DNA of 64,000 nucleotides from contig CM046452.1 in the NCBI GenBank assembly GCA_025506515.1, forward strand, positions 104,660,551 through 104,724,550. Direction: 5' to 3'. The translations under genes and the position numbers were made by a program. The stretch comes from Flaveria trinervia (taxonomy: Eukaryota; Streptophyta; Magnoliopsida; Asterales; Asteraceae). Shown piece after piece: positions 24,719-37,360 of this stretch. The notes under the pieces were generated by a model, which was given only the letters and a program-made list of their open reading frames with translations, had not been told where the DNA came from and made no database searches. Numbering within the stretch: the stretch's first letter is position 1; every line of letters starts with the position of its first letter.

Positions 24719-27700
24719 ATGGATGAAGAACAAGTTAGAAGTAGGGTCCGTGAAGATGATGAGATCAAGAGAAGAAAAGAGGGAGTAAATGGGAATTTGA
24801 TCTGGAGGCCTGTAAATTGGTTTAAAATGTTGAGTGATGAATTAAGCTGGAGATTTGTTTTGGCTGTGATTATTGTGTACGGGATCAATCAGGGTATAAG
24901 TATAGGGTTGTATCGTGTAAGTGTGCAGTATTATATGAAGGATGTGCTGAAATTACAACCTTCACAAGCACAGTTTTACTCTGGAATTATTCAAATACCT
25001 TGGATTATTAAGCCTCTTTGGGGTCTTATGACTGATATTGTGCCAATTTTCAGATTAAGGAGAAGGCCTTACTTCATATTTGCTGGTATATTGCAGTTCT
25101 TACTTTACCCTTTTAGTGTAGTTTTCATGTGCAAAAGCAATGTTAATTTTGTTGCAAATTCAAAACATATACTTTTTTTAATAAATTTGTTAGCAGATTG
25201 TTGTTTGAGGGCTCAAATTATCAATTTTGAAGCTGAAATGTAGCTGTTTGTTTCCTGCACCAATGAAATTTAAACTATAAATTATAATTAATTTTAAAGA
25301 TCTATACTAGTAGTCCATGATATAAGTTCTTATAGTTCAGTTAACCTTTGCAAAAATAAGGTGGGTGTCAAATTGGTTCAAATTGAGACAGATCTAACAG
25401 GGTGAGCCAGGTTCGGTTTTCCAGCAAACAATTTCCCATTTTTACATTTTTGTGAATACTTAGTGTGGTAGTTATGATTATGAGAACATTATTATTCCAA
25501 TAATAATATAAATTTTAAAATAGAAACATTTTTAGGAGGTTGTATGTACTAAAAATAGACTTCGGGTAACTTTCAACCTGTTTGAATGCAACATAACCAA
25601 AATCAACAGATTCATAAGTAAACAGGTTGAAATCACTACCTCTGGTTTCACTTCATGGATTATAAGCTGAACTCTAAATATAATTCTTAAAATTAAATTG
25701 TTGCTTCATTGTTTCAGGTTTAGTTGGTTCGATAGCCATGCTAATACCAGCATTTAGCACAAACTTGCCACATATATGTGCTATATTGTCTTTTATGACA
25801 GCTGGAGCAGGGGTCGCTATAGCAGATGTGACAATTGATGCTTTGGTAACAGAAAACAGTATTAGTCATCCTACTCTTGCTGGTGACATGCAAAGCTTGT
25901 GTGGAGTTAGTTCTTCAATTGGCCAACTTGTTGGGTTTGCTATGAGTGGCATTCTTGTTCATATAATCGGACCTCAGGTTCTTTGCTAGTAACTATTTTT
26001 GTACTCAAAAGTTTCATTTATGGTTAACAAATACTTAGAAGTAATTTGATTTGAGTTCAACCTCGTGTAAATGATTATTGATTGTGTCAGTATGTGTGCA
26101 TTTCAGGGTGTATTTGGGGTATTAAGTATCCCTGCTGGATTGGTCATTTTGGTTGGAATGATGTTGCAAGAACCTGTTGTCCACAGTTATTCTCACAAGC
26201 GGGTAAGGTTTTTTGCCACTTGTAGTTGTGATAATCAGTTTCTAGTGTTCTGAAAGACAGATGATGCTTCTCTTTATTTACGGTTATGCTAGGTGCAAAC
26301 AAAGTAGGTTATCAAATATTTAAAGCTAATATGAATGACTTTTACAGTTTACTCTATACACACAGAGGCATCTTCTTTTCCCAGAGAAAATGTTCTCTTT
26401 GGTCTTTTTTATAAAGAATTGGGTTTTGTTAAACACTGAAACAATTGGTTATTTATAAACCCTAGATGATTCATTTTGGATAAAGACTATGAAATAATGT
26501 TTGATTAGATATAAGGGATAAAATCATGAAATAGTAACCAAGTTTCAATACTGGTACACTAAAGGTCACACAACCTTTTTTCTAACTACAAACCACTCAA
26601 GTTTCAATATGTTCCATTATTGTGAAATTTTTCATAAATGATTGAACTGAGTGAGCGAAATGTAACATTATTTAAATTTGGTTACTAGTAGTGACTTTTC
26701 TTTCACACTCAAATGCTAAATTTGAAAAGAATAGTCACATTAAATAGTAACCAAGCTTTATAACATGTCCATTCAATAACAATTATGAAGGTTTGGTTAC
26801 TACTTAGGAACTCCTTTTAAGTAAATTGTGGGAAAGCCGGCCAACCTATTGAACGCCAATTAAACTATTGTTTTGTTCTTTTGCATTTTAATAACTGGTT
26901 TTGATCAATTATCTGATCATTACATCTTTAAACAAAAAAAAACATCCAAACAATATTTTGTATAACCCATTTTATTTCAGCTGATTATTTAATTTTGATA
27001 TTACTACTAAAATATCTTGCGCTTTATATGGTCTTATGTAGGTAAGCCAACAGTTTTTTGATGCTATAAAAACCATGGCAACAGCCCTGAAAACACCAGA
27101 TGTTTGGAGACCGTGTTTGTATATGTATCTGTCACTTGCATTAGGTGTGAGTATTCATGAAGGAATGTTCTATTGGTACACAGATGCAAAAGCAGGCCCG
27201 TCTTTCTCACAGGTATTCTAAGTAGAGTAATTTCAGGTACAAGTGAGGTTGACCCAAATCACTTTTATCCCAACAACATCAATTTTTGTGAGGCTTTATG
27301 AATTAAAAATACACTTTGGGTTACTTTGAACCTTTTTGACTTGTTTTCTTTTAAGCTATAGTTTATTTTACATGTGTGACCTTAGACACCTAACCCGAAT
27401 TGACCAAATGATCATGACTGGATGGAAATTGTCATCATTAATCCTTCGTGTCATTTATTGCAGGAAGTTATTGGATCCATATTCTCTGTGGGTGCAATCG
27501 GATCCCTTTTGGGTGTTCTTCTATTCCAAAATGTGTTCAGAAGCCACCCGTTTCGTGGTGTATTATTTTGGACCCAATTGCTCTATGGTGCTTCAAGTCT
27601 TCTGGATTTACTTTTGGTGTTGCGTTTAAACTTAAGCTTCGGTGTACCTGATTACATATTCGTAGTAATGGATGAAGGGATTTCTAAAATGATTGGTCGT

Positions 27701-28057
27701 CTCAGATGGATGCCCCTTCTTGTTCTCAGCTCTAAATTATGTCCCTCTGGGATCGAAGGCACTTTCTTTGCCTTATTAATGTCGATTGATCATGTTGGCA
27801 CGCTTACATCATCATGGGCTGGAAGTATTTTGCTTCATGCCCTAAACGTCACAAGAACACAGTTCGATAATTTATGGGTTGTTATATTGATTCGAAGTTT
27901 TGCAAGACTTCTTCCAATTGGGCTCTTGTTTTTAGTACCCAGTAGTGATCCGAATTCAACTATTCTTCCTTCTGAATTGCTGATGACAAAAAAGGTTGAT
28001 GATGTATTGGAATCTGGGAATTCAGAAATGATGTCATTGGTTAATAATAGCATATGA
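24719..28057 (+). CDS. Folate-biopterin transporter family protein (MFS, 5 exons)
   Basis: Exons 24719-25085, 25718-25977, 26107-26202, 27042-27212 and 27464-28057 join in phase to 495 residues, the usual size of plant folate-biopterin transporters. Family signatures are clear: NWFKML near the N-terminus, YGINQG, YYMKDVLKLQPSQAQ, PWIIKPLWGLMTDIVPIF, RRRPYFIFAG, VAIADVTIDALVTENS, DMQSLCGVSSSIG, GMFYWYTD, HPFRGVLFWTQLL, IGRLRWMPLLVLSSKLCPSG and ALNVTRTQFDNLW. About twelve membrane spans are expected. Known: the family moves folates or pteridines in some members (plastid FT1), but most plant paralogues lack a proven substrate. Which paralogue this is cannot be told here. The start is the first ATG; the frame runs upstream without another ATG. 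Intron 4 carries no recognisable gene. Confidence 0.92.
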
Positions 28058-28646
28058 TTGAAGGCGGATTGTTCATCATTCTTCATGGGTCAAAGCAGAT
28101 ATAATTAACACCGATGAGACTCGAAGATGTATTGTTTGATCATTGATGAAACCCGAAAACGATTTATGAACATGCTGCAAGCACTGTGGTTTGAACAGAT
28201 TGTGCTGCAGTTCAGTTGACTGGAATGAAGCAGGTTATTCTTGAGAGCATTTGATTTATGTACTATTTTAATCTGTGACTTTCAATTACAAGATTTATAA
28301 CTTTTGATTTATTGATAATAACACATTTACAGTTGTCACTTGTGTATTATTGTAACATATTAAAACAAATTGTACGTATAAGAGACAGATTTTCATGGTA
28401 GATATGTGATAATTTAAACAGGAACATGCCCAGTGCAATAAACAAATTATACGTAAGATACATATCACTAGAATAGTGAAACAATACGTATCTTTACGTT
28501 GAACCCATTTCGGTACACATGTAATTTGATACATTTGGTGCTATATCTCTGGCTGCAAGGGCAGAACAGAGTAGATGATCTATAATTCTATGTATTATAG
28601 GAGCTTTGTATATGCCAAACAAACAAGATGATGAATGAATGTGAAC

Positions 28647-30929
28647 TTAAGGATCTTGTGGGCCTTCATCCTCTTCTATGTTCTCAGGCTCCTGAAGCAT
28701 ACTCATCAACATATCAACCTGGTTCTGCAACATAGCATTTTGTCGTTCGACGTCTGCACGTTTGCTTCTTTCATCCAGTAGCTGCAGCTGGAGATGTTCC
28801 AGCACACGCGAGTCCTCTTCTAACTGCTCATTTAGGCCATCAATCTCTCTGTCCTGTAATATTAACTCGTGTTCATTGTTCTCTGAACCACTACTTCATG
28901 TAAGCTTAAAGTGTGTTTTACTCAAAAAATCAAGTGGTGTTGAAAACTTGAAATAATAACAAATTTCGTCATCAAAATGTTTAAAATATTGTCTGGACTT
29001 GGGTTGATGTTTTTCGCATGAATAAATATACGGGTCGTGTTTGGGTTCATCAATTTAACCTGCTGACCTGTTAGGGAGAAGTGTACCTTTCGGTTCATTT
29101 CTTGTACAGCAATCCGGCGCATGCTTTCAACAACATCGACGTTTACAAGCTTTCTCTTCTTCCCAATGAGCCATCCGCGTGGGTAACTGGCAGAATCAAA
29201 GTCCGGTGGGGGGAGTAAAGATTCAGCTGAAGGTCTTCTACCATTCAAATCCACTATTGGTTCAAGAGGTTCAAAGAGAGCCTTACGTTTCTCTGAAAGA
29301 ACAGTTGCCGGTGCTCTTGTTTCTTCCATTGTATCATCTCCTTCCTTGTTGTTTTCGGTTGTTTTATCAGCTTCCTCTTTCATATCCTTGTACAAGTTCT
29401 TCATGCTAGCTGCAACCACAAAACTGTCAATCAATATAAAAGAAAAGGGTGATAACAAGAATTATATATTGAACTACGATTACTTTTTCTCATTTTACTT
29501 TTCTTCTATGAGGACCTATTACCGGTAAACTCTAGGGACCTGCTAGTAGGAGACCAATGAAAACAACGTTTGAATCTAAGATCTTTACTCGAATAGAATA
29601 AAACGCTTACCATTACACCACCCTAACTTTATTAATTTAAGTAGGTTAGCTGGGGACATATATAACACCACTTCAACAAGTTAATAACTTTATTAAAATT
29701 AAGTAGCACCAAAAAAAAAATAATATTTAATTACAAGTAGTTTGACAAATATCTTATGATATTAATATAATGACTAACTAAAAATATATTAATAATCAAA
29801 CTTAATAACTTTATTAGCTTCTAGCCTTGCACATGAAAATTTTTTCTCTAAAAAGATTCTAAAAAGAAAAAGGTAAATTAGTTGGAGATAAAGACTCTAA
29901 AATGAAAAGGTAATTAGTTGGAGATAAAGACGTAAATGTAACGTTGTTTGAAGCTGACCGAAAAAAGTATGGCATTTCTTATTAGAAAGAAAAAAAAAAC
30001 AAAAACAAAACAGCACGCACAAGGGTAATTCTATTATTACTACAGTCCTGTGGTTTGTTTAATGTTAAAAAAGTGTTTTAAGTATCACATAAGCATTAAT
30101 TTAAAACCATGTAATCTTTAAAGTGAAAACATATTTAACGTCTAATCTTACAATGCACGGTCATTTAAAACGCATTTTAGAATAACTATTTTAGCACCAA
30201 GTTACTTTACTTTTGGTTCTTAAACAAAAATCAGTTTTTAATACATTAAAGTACTTTTATCAAAAGAATTATTGTATTATTATTATTATTACTATTACTT
30301 GATCGTTAATGTTAGTAGGAGGTAATGTATGTATTAAACTAAAAACCAAAACACAGCTGGTAATTACACCTTTTGAATAAAAACAGGGAAAACTTTTATT
30401 AAGGGTTAATATAAAAGACTGAAATGATTATTTAAAATTTTTAATTTAACATCCAATCATTTTAAGGATAAAATAGACGTTATACTAATCCAGACGTAAT
30501 GAACCAATTAATACCGACGGATTTGCAAGTTTAAACCCATTGCAAATCATGAGTACATGTTAAAAAAATGAATCGTTCAACTAATATTCTATAATAATTA
30601 TTATTATTATCAATAAGCATTGACCTTTCCCACTGGATAGTCTGGATTAATTATAACTTTATACTAAACTTCCTGGAAAACTCATGATTGATGAACGTTC
30701 GACATAGACACATAGATCTAATATTATTCACAGTTGAATAAATCTACAGTCTATGACTCTATTCAGATAAAAAACATTCAAACAGACAGCCTATTTACGA
30801 AAATAATATTAATGATAATAAAGGGCTTATTAAGTACGTACCTGATCTCTTACGAGATTTCCAGAATACAGGAGGAGCAGAAGACACATGAGAGAAGCCA
30901 TTAACAACCACCTTCTTATCATCTTCCAT
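28647..30929 (-). CDS. HDR1: HEADING DATE REPRESSOR 1-like coiled-coil nuclear protein
   Basis: Exons in transcript order 30929-30842, 29409-29087 and 28853-28647, joining in phase to 205 residues. The N-terminus carries SAPPVFWKSRKRS; the centre carries LSEKRKALFEPLEP, SAESLLPPPDFD, YPRGWLIGKKRKLVNVDVVE and SMRRIAVQEMNRK; the last exon is a continuous coiled coil (DREIDGLNEQLEEDSRVLEH) ending in an acidic tail. This matches, from memory, the plant-specific family of rice HDR1, a nuclear protein that delays flowering in long days by acting with the kinase OsK4. Basic clusters KSRKRS and KKRK could serve nuclear import. Function in this plant is inferred only. It is convergent with the transporter gene, about 590 bases between stop codons. 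Confidence 0.8.
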
Positions 30930-30950
30930 CACCTCAAACAAAACCCACTA

Positions 30951-30977
30951 TCAATCAATCAATCAATCAATCAATCA
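30951..30977. repeat. Microsatellite (TCAA)n in HDR1-like 5' leader
   Basis: About six and a half copies of TCAA just upstream of the HDR1-like ATG (minus strand), so on the mRNA strand a TTGA run in the 5' untranslated region. Copy number is probably polymorphic. Confidence 0.9.
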
Positions 30978-31447
30978 CTTCAATTCACTAATCTTGTTCT
31001 TGTTTCATACCTCCAACAACAGATATTGGAAGAAGAAATACAGAGATTCTTGTTTAGCTTTGGTTTGTGGCTTTCTTGTAAATCTAATGTTGTTTGTTGG
31101 TGGTGATGGTGGTGGTGTTCATTCTTGTAAAACGTGTTGTTGTCGCATACCCACAAGAGGTTTTAATGGCGCCGATAGAATCGATGATGTGAGATTGGAC
31201 GGTTGAGATTTAGTAGTGGTTGGGTGTTGTCTTTGTTTGTCTGCTTTCTTATTACTCTATCTTTGTGGGACCCTTTTTCCTGCAACAATGGAATACTAAG
31301 AAATTCGGATAATTACCATATTGCACTGGATGTTAACGATAATCAAGAGTCAACTCGTGGGCAGAAGAGTCAACAAAGCAATACCTCTGCTTAAAGTACT
31401 CATTTTTGATTTTACACACACTTCAATAAAGATATACTTACTTTAAA

Positions 31448-32494
31448 CGAAAAATTACCCGATTAACCATTTGACCAATCAAATTTACCATAATAGTCAT
31501 TGACTTGAAAAATATCCAAAATGTCTAACGAATCAAATAGCAACAAATGTCCAAATATCTCCGGTAGCGATACCATTACATGTGGTATCGCTAGCTTTAT
31601 GTTTTTAGCGATACCAATGCCTATGGTATCTCTATTGTATCACCCAAAATTAAATAAAAAATAGAAAAAAATTAGATATCGCATTCCAGCGATACTCCAT
31701 GAATATATATCGCTCATGTATCGCCAGCCATCGATACACACTCCCTCGTGTATTGCCGGTCAAATAAAATAAAAAGAAATATCATTGTCCTCACGTATCG
31801 CCAATTTAAATCCCAAAATTTCATTGTATGTAAACTTTTAAAAATCTAATCACGTTTCAAAAATAGAAAAACAAAAAATATTTTTTGAACAAAGATATAA
31901 CCAATTTAAATCCATATTTCTTCATTGAATATCATTTTTTTAATTTAGCCACTTTAAGATAAACAAACAATTATTTAAATAAAGGCTCACAACTTTTACA
32001 AAAAATATTTCACTTTATATTATAATAGACATAAAAACAATCTCACCAGTTTTCATAAAAAAATAATCGTTTATTATTAATTAAACTTCATAATTTACAC
32101 TTTTTAAATCGTATTTTTATTAATTACTGAAACAAATTTTTGTATCGTTTTTTACTAAAAACAATTTCTAGATATATTTTTATAATAATTTTTTTAGATG
32201 CATTTAAAAAATAGTTTTTTATTAATAAAATTAAACTACATTTTTATAATATAAAAACGGGCGATACAGAATCACGGTGTATCTCCGTTGTATCTCTGGC
32301 AAAAAGTTGAACCGGCGATGCCAAATCCCTGTGGTATCGCCGGCGTATCTCTAGCAAAAAAAATGTCACGTGGGCGATACCACATGCACTGGTATCGTCA
32401 CGTGGAGATACAATGGCTATGTTGTAAATTGAATTGATCAATGGCTATTTTTATAAAAAAAAATTGATCAAATGGCTATTTGAGTAAATTTCTC
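31448..32494. mobile_element. Mutator-type non-autonomous element, 1,047 bp
   Basis: Perfect 9-base target duplications TACTTTAAA at 31439-31447 and 32495-32503. The long imperfect inverted ends align over about 55 bases (left GAAAAATTACCCGATTAACC, right reverse-complemented GAGAAATTTACTCAAATAGC; both then CATTTGA.CAAT and AATAG.CATTGA). The interior carries many CGATACC / GGTATCGC words in both orientations near each end and an A/T-rich centre. No transposase frame. Confidence 0.82.
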
Positions 32495-32631
32495 TACTTT
32501 AAAATTAAATTCAGCACTTTGATGTCATTTTTCTGTGTTTAGGAAGTGTTGCATACTTGCATTTCTTTCCGGTCTTAGCACCCCTCAGATTTTATTAAAT
32601 GTATTCATGTCACATGGGTGTATCTATTCAT

Positions 32632-32871
32632 GTCAATGACTCTTAGATTTTTTAAAGTAAAGGTTATGGATTGGAGTCTCACTAAATGTAATATGTTTCA
32701 ACTGTACCAAGGGTTTTACTACAGTGGGCCTTTAGTTGGTGTGTTTCCCTTGAAATGGTGGGCGAGCCGGGTCACCAGCGTTGTCTGTGTTCGCGGGCGT
32801 AGGTGACTTTTCGCTAATGGGTTTACCCGGGTGACCAGGCTTAAAAATTTTTCGTTGGCCTTTCAAAAAAA
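32632..32871 (+). mobile_element. tRNA-derived SINE, copy 1
   Basis: Same family as 38819-39071 and the minus-strand copy at 61732-62004. It has a B-box-like GGATTGGAGTCTC, the body GGGCGAGCCGGGTCACCAGCG, GGGTTTACCCGGGTGACCAGG, and a TTCGTTGGCC..TTC tail followed by an A run. The A-box part is eroded. No direct target duplication found; instead a 12-base word flanks it in inverted orientation (see findings). Confidence 0.7.
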
Positions 32872-34014
32872 ACATGAATACATCGAATAAATAACTGTAT
32901 ATGGACGTATAAAAAGTCTTATACAAGATGTTTTCAACCGTAGACTTATGTATGTGAAATCAAATGAGCATACATTGGAGTATACAGATCTTACATTGAC
33001 ATGTAGAATCAAAATCAATTAAATTAACAGAGGTAGAATTTGTAACTAAGGGTGAATAAAGTCAAACCAAATCGAGTTTGACTTTCTCGAGTGTCAAAAT
33101 ATGGAGATTAACCTTGTTATCAACTTGATTTGTTGGAGAACATAGTTGTGCATTAGTTTTAAAAAGAAAGTCGAAAGGGCAAAATGAGTTTGTGGGTCAA
33201 CCACCGGTCTAGCCTACTTTGCCGGTACTAAAAGGAACATATTCAACCAGAATTTATTTGACCTGTTATCCAACTCGCGCTTCTTCTACCTCTAGTTACC
33301 ATCATGCTAGACCTAAGGTTAAACGAAGCCGCCTTCTTGTAAATTTCCTAATACAGCATTATACTTGAAAAACTTCAACAATTTATCCTGCTTTATGAAA
33401 ACACAAAGGTTCTTTTTGGATGTCAATGTAATGCTTTTCTAGAGGTTGAAGAACAATGATTAAAAAAGTTCAACATATCTAGATACAATGTTTTTCTCAG
33501 GTCGCTGCGACTACAACAGTTTTTTTCAATAGCTAAAGTCAAGTACAACTGTTTTTTCACTGGAAAAAAAATCAACTAAAGCGAGTTGAACTTGGGTCTA
33601 TATTTAGTCAAAAGTTTGAGCTCAAAGTCACCCAAATATTTTAGAAAAGACCCAGCTTTATGCATACAACCTCCTAACTCCGGACACTAATTTTTTTATC
33701 GTGCTAATATCGTCAATTCTAATCATCCCATTAATATAGTGGACAAAAATGTTTTACAAGTCAAACCAAGCTAACCCACCCACCGTGGCACATACTTAAA
33801 AAATGACCCATTTCAATCCAACCCATTCTGACCATTATACACCCCGTCTAGCCCATTCAAAATGCCACAACTATTGCCCTCTTCCTATATCTTCTTATTA
33901 TATATCACATTATTTCTACCACACCACCACATAAAACAAGATATACTGTAGTAAGATTTAATTGTAGTCTGTCTTTACTTATAAAAATCAATGAGTTAAT
34001 AACAGAAACAGTAC
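32872..34014. other. Gene-free stretch downstream of the PIG-F remnant
   Basis: I searched this stretch on the minus strand for the missing last PIG-F exon (the part following the MPLDW motif) and did not see it. The sequence contains the usual plant intergenic wording (runs of CCCATTT / AACCCA) and no exon that I can support. Confidence 0.45.
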
Positions 34015-36489
34015 CTGCCACTTCTTTCCCCAGTCAAGTGGCATGGGCCAGGGCCCAAACCAGGCTCCAAGTACAGCACCATGTGCAGGTAAACAGATCA
34101 TATAATCAATAGATCCAATTAGCCTGCAAGTTAAAAATCAGGCAACTATACCACATAAAAATGGATGTTGAACTGAAACAATGAAGATGCTCTTATTTTG
34201 TTGGCAGAGAGTAAAATTATCTAGTTTGTACTTGAAAATCTACAATATTGTAATTCAGTTACCTTTTTTCTGTTTTAAAAAATGAGCATTAAATACTTTA
34301 TTGCCATATTATATTTAGCTGTGACAGATTGAAGTCAAGTGAACAATTTATATCATTACAAACTTACTTTGCATGTGCAAATATACGGTGCCAAATTGTC
34401 AATCAACCCAAGAAGATTCATAGACAGAAGCTGCAGGGACAAACTGCAATCAAAATATATTACACATACAAGATTAATAAGAGATGTACAATCTCTTAAA
34501 CACATGGATTTAAACAGATAACTAAATGAGGCTGGGTCAAACAAGTAACAAGTTTAAATAACCCATGACATGATCGTGTTTACAATCTCCAAAACTGTTT
34601 TACTAAAAAAATGGAACCTTAATGTAACAGTGGTTCTTATAATAATATCTAATACACATTAATCGTTTATAAAATTTAAAAGTACGTTTAAGAGGTCAAG
34701 CCCACTCATTTGGCCTGGTCCTAAATTTCATTCAATTTAACCTGTTACCCAACCTGCCTAACCCAGTAATTAATCCACATATAAGGCAAACTGCAAACTA
34801 CCAGCAGGGCGAATAAATAACTGAAATCTTATAGTTAACTGGCAAGTGTAATATATATTCCCAGGTGACAATAGTAGAAGAGATGAAGTGAGAAATAAAT
34901 TCATTATTTTTTAAACAAGAGAGCAAATTATATAGCTGTAGACTCACAGTCAATGCTGACAACTTTAGAGGCCAGTTTAGGGTTCTCAGAATGTATCTGG
35001 CATTCATAAAAGAAAGATATCAGCTAAAATTACACATGCTTATACAAATGTATCTTTAGAGTGAATACTGAAGCATAATATATTAATGATCTTTAGTGGC
35101 TGTTGTCAATGCACTTGGAGCCACCGAAATCAAAAACATGATTTAATGTTTTTTTTCTTTCTTTTTAGTATTCTCTTTTCTAGCTTCTTGCTAGTTTTTA
35201 TGAAATCTCCGCCGTTCAAAAAAAAAAAAAAAAAAAAGATCATAGGATATTTATAAAAAGAAAAAAACATTCTACAAATGATTAGATATATATCTATATA
35301 TCAATGTAAAAAACTTTAATTTCTATCTATGATAAAATTATGACCACAAATGCCCTTGTATCATGCTATCATCCATAGGGTTAGATGTTTCTCAAATCCT
35401 GTAGTCATATATTAGGATGTTTTCTTTCTGTGGGTGACTGTCAACAACAGCAAAAAGATCATAGAGTAAAGACTAACAAACTGGAAGCCCCAATAAACCT
35501 CTAGCTACAGCTTTCAGGTACTGCAATGTAACATTTGTAAAAAAAAACCCATAGTTAAATGTATATCATGGCTTATACACACGGTATCCAAATAAAATGA
35601 AAATACCAAAAATGGCGAATTACCAAACTCTGATTATTATCTTTCCGAAAGAAACTGGATATCAGTATCACAACTGGCGCCTCAATCAACTGCAAGAACA
35701 AATTCAAGTTGTTAAGGAACGTGTTTTTTCAATCCAGGGTAGAGATATGTTGTTAAGTGCTTAAATCAAAGAACTTAACCATACATATGATACCGGTTTT
35801 GATAATTATCCAAAGCATTTTAATATAACCAAACGATCACTTACTTTTCTTTTCTGACCAGCAAAACACATACTCACTGCTCTACGACTACTCTACTCCT
35901 ATATTAACTACATCAGCACTCTGCATGATTTGAACGCACGACATTCTAGTCAAGGAATACACCGATTTACCATCAGGATGTCCCTAAAATTACTCTGTCA
36001 ATCTACTAACAAACTGCATATTTTTGGTAGATCATCCTGCCCAATGCAGATACATCTCACAGATTTCTACATACTATAAGATATTAAGATTAAGATACTA
36101 AAATATAATTGACAACAACCAAAATGAAGGAAGAACAGTTAATAATAACAACTAGGCATCATCATCAAGATTTAATTCATAAGTAGTAAATAATATCTGG
36201 AATAAACTTTTCATGTATTAATCAACAGTAAAACGATGATGCTACGTATATTTGAACTAAAAACAGTTTTCAAATCAAACTTACCCATACTAAACGGATA
36301 GTTTCCACTGGATTATCCATCAAATTGATAGATGATACATTAATCGGTAGCGAAAACGATGAAGTTAACCCAATCCCATAAATTAAATGCGAAAGAAGTA
36401 GTTTCGAAGGTGATAGGTTTTGTACCCGGCGATAAGCTGTTGGTGGAATCTGGAACAAGAGATCCGATCGTGACGGATATGGACTTCAT
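34015..36489 (-). pseudogene. PIGF: PIG-F (GPI-anchor biosynthesis) remnant, broken and incomplete
   Basis: Recognisable exons in transcript order: 36489-36285, 35689-35624, 35520-35482, 34996-34948, 34443-34368 and 34123-34015. They encode parts of the multi-span PIG-F subunit that pairs with the ethanolamine-phosphate transferases of GPI synthesis in the ER: SHLIYGIGL, INLMDNP, LIEAPVVILISSFFRK, AVARGLLGLP, LNWPLKLSALT, FVPAASVYESSW, LIGSIDYMICLPAHGAVLGA and WFGPWPMPLDW. Defects seen: exon 1 needs a one-base correction at an AAA (36402-36404) to join its ATG frame to the conserved frame; an 8-base insertion (34394-34401) splits SSWVD from WHRIFAHAK and brings a TGA in frame; an exon is absent between 35482 and 34996; the last exon(s) after MPLDWGKKWQ were not found. 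Most remaining splice sites are intact, so decay is recent. A poor assembly is the alternative. Confidence 0.82.
35131..35237 (+). mobile_element. LINE or SINE 3' tail with poly(A), inside the PIG-F remnant
   Basis: CTAGCTTCTTGCTAG, TTTTATGAAATCTCCGCCGTTC and then about 20 A (35218-35237). A pyrimidine/T-rich end ending in GCCGTTC plus poly(A) is typical for plant LINE 3' ends. It lies where the missing PIG-F exon should be. Left boundary uncertain and target duplication not convincing. Confidence 0.5.
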
Positions 36490-36719
36490 CCGAACCCGAC
36501 ATTTGTTTTTGGAGCCTCCGACCCGTTTAGGTGTTCATATGAAATTATAAGTCTAACAAACAAGTAGAAGAAAGCGAACCAAAAGAGAGATTTTAAATCA
36601 AAAATCAAAAATTGCATGTTGACTGTTGATCGAATATATGATTACTTTCTATAAAAAAGAGAAGGATACGGTTAGAATAACAACTTAATAACGATTAATT
36701 TTATAACAAGTATTAAGTG

Positions 36720-37360
36720 TTAGCCTATAACTCCATGTATTACATGAGTTAAATAAAACATATTAAATATTAATTATGTAAAAATATTTTAGTTAATAAA
36801 AAAATTTTATGATTTTTTAAAACTTTTGTTTTAAAAAAGATGTTTTTAAAACATTTCAGTCTAAAAATGTTGTTCTTGAAAAAATAATTTCATTATTTCA
36901 AAACTATATTGTTAAATTTCTTTTATCATAATACTTTTTCGCATATAAAAAACTTGCTTTGAAAAAACTCCGAGTTTTAAAAATTTTAAAATGGCTTATA
37001 TAAAGCTTTTATTTTTAAAAATATCAGTTGTGTTTTTATGAACACTATAATTAAATTTTAAAGACAAATCAATAAAACAACATCATTGTGTATTTATATT
37101 TATAAAGTACATAACAAAAAACAGCAATTTTATATAATATACATGAATAATAACAAAAATATCATATAATGATCTAAAACACATAATACAATGATGAATG
37201 TATATAATTAATAATAAAAAATATTTGATACAATGACCTGCTGTATTATACACGATCACATCATGATTTGACTTATTTGACATAATGACCAAAGTATCAT
37301 ACTCTTAAAAAAAATAACACACGTGAAGCCTATAATCCGTTTTAGTATTTTTAAATTAGA
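36720..37360 (-). mobile_element. Non-autonomous Helitron, 641 bp
   Basis: Minus-strand 5' end A|TC at 37361/37360, with TACTAAAACGG and a CACGTGTG word at the same place as in the 20230 element. The 3' end has a perfect CATGT AAT ACATG stem followed by GGAGTTATAGG and CTAA at 36723-36720. It shares the wording of the 18016 end (AACTC.TGT..TACATGGA...TAG.CTA). The base after CTAA is C rather than the usual T, so one position has drifted. Confidence 0.6.
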
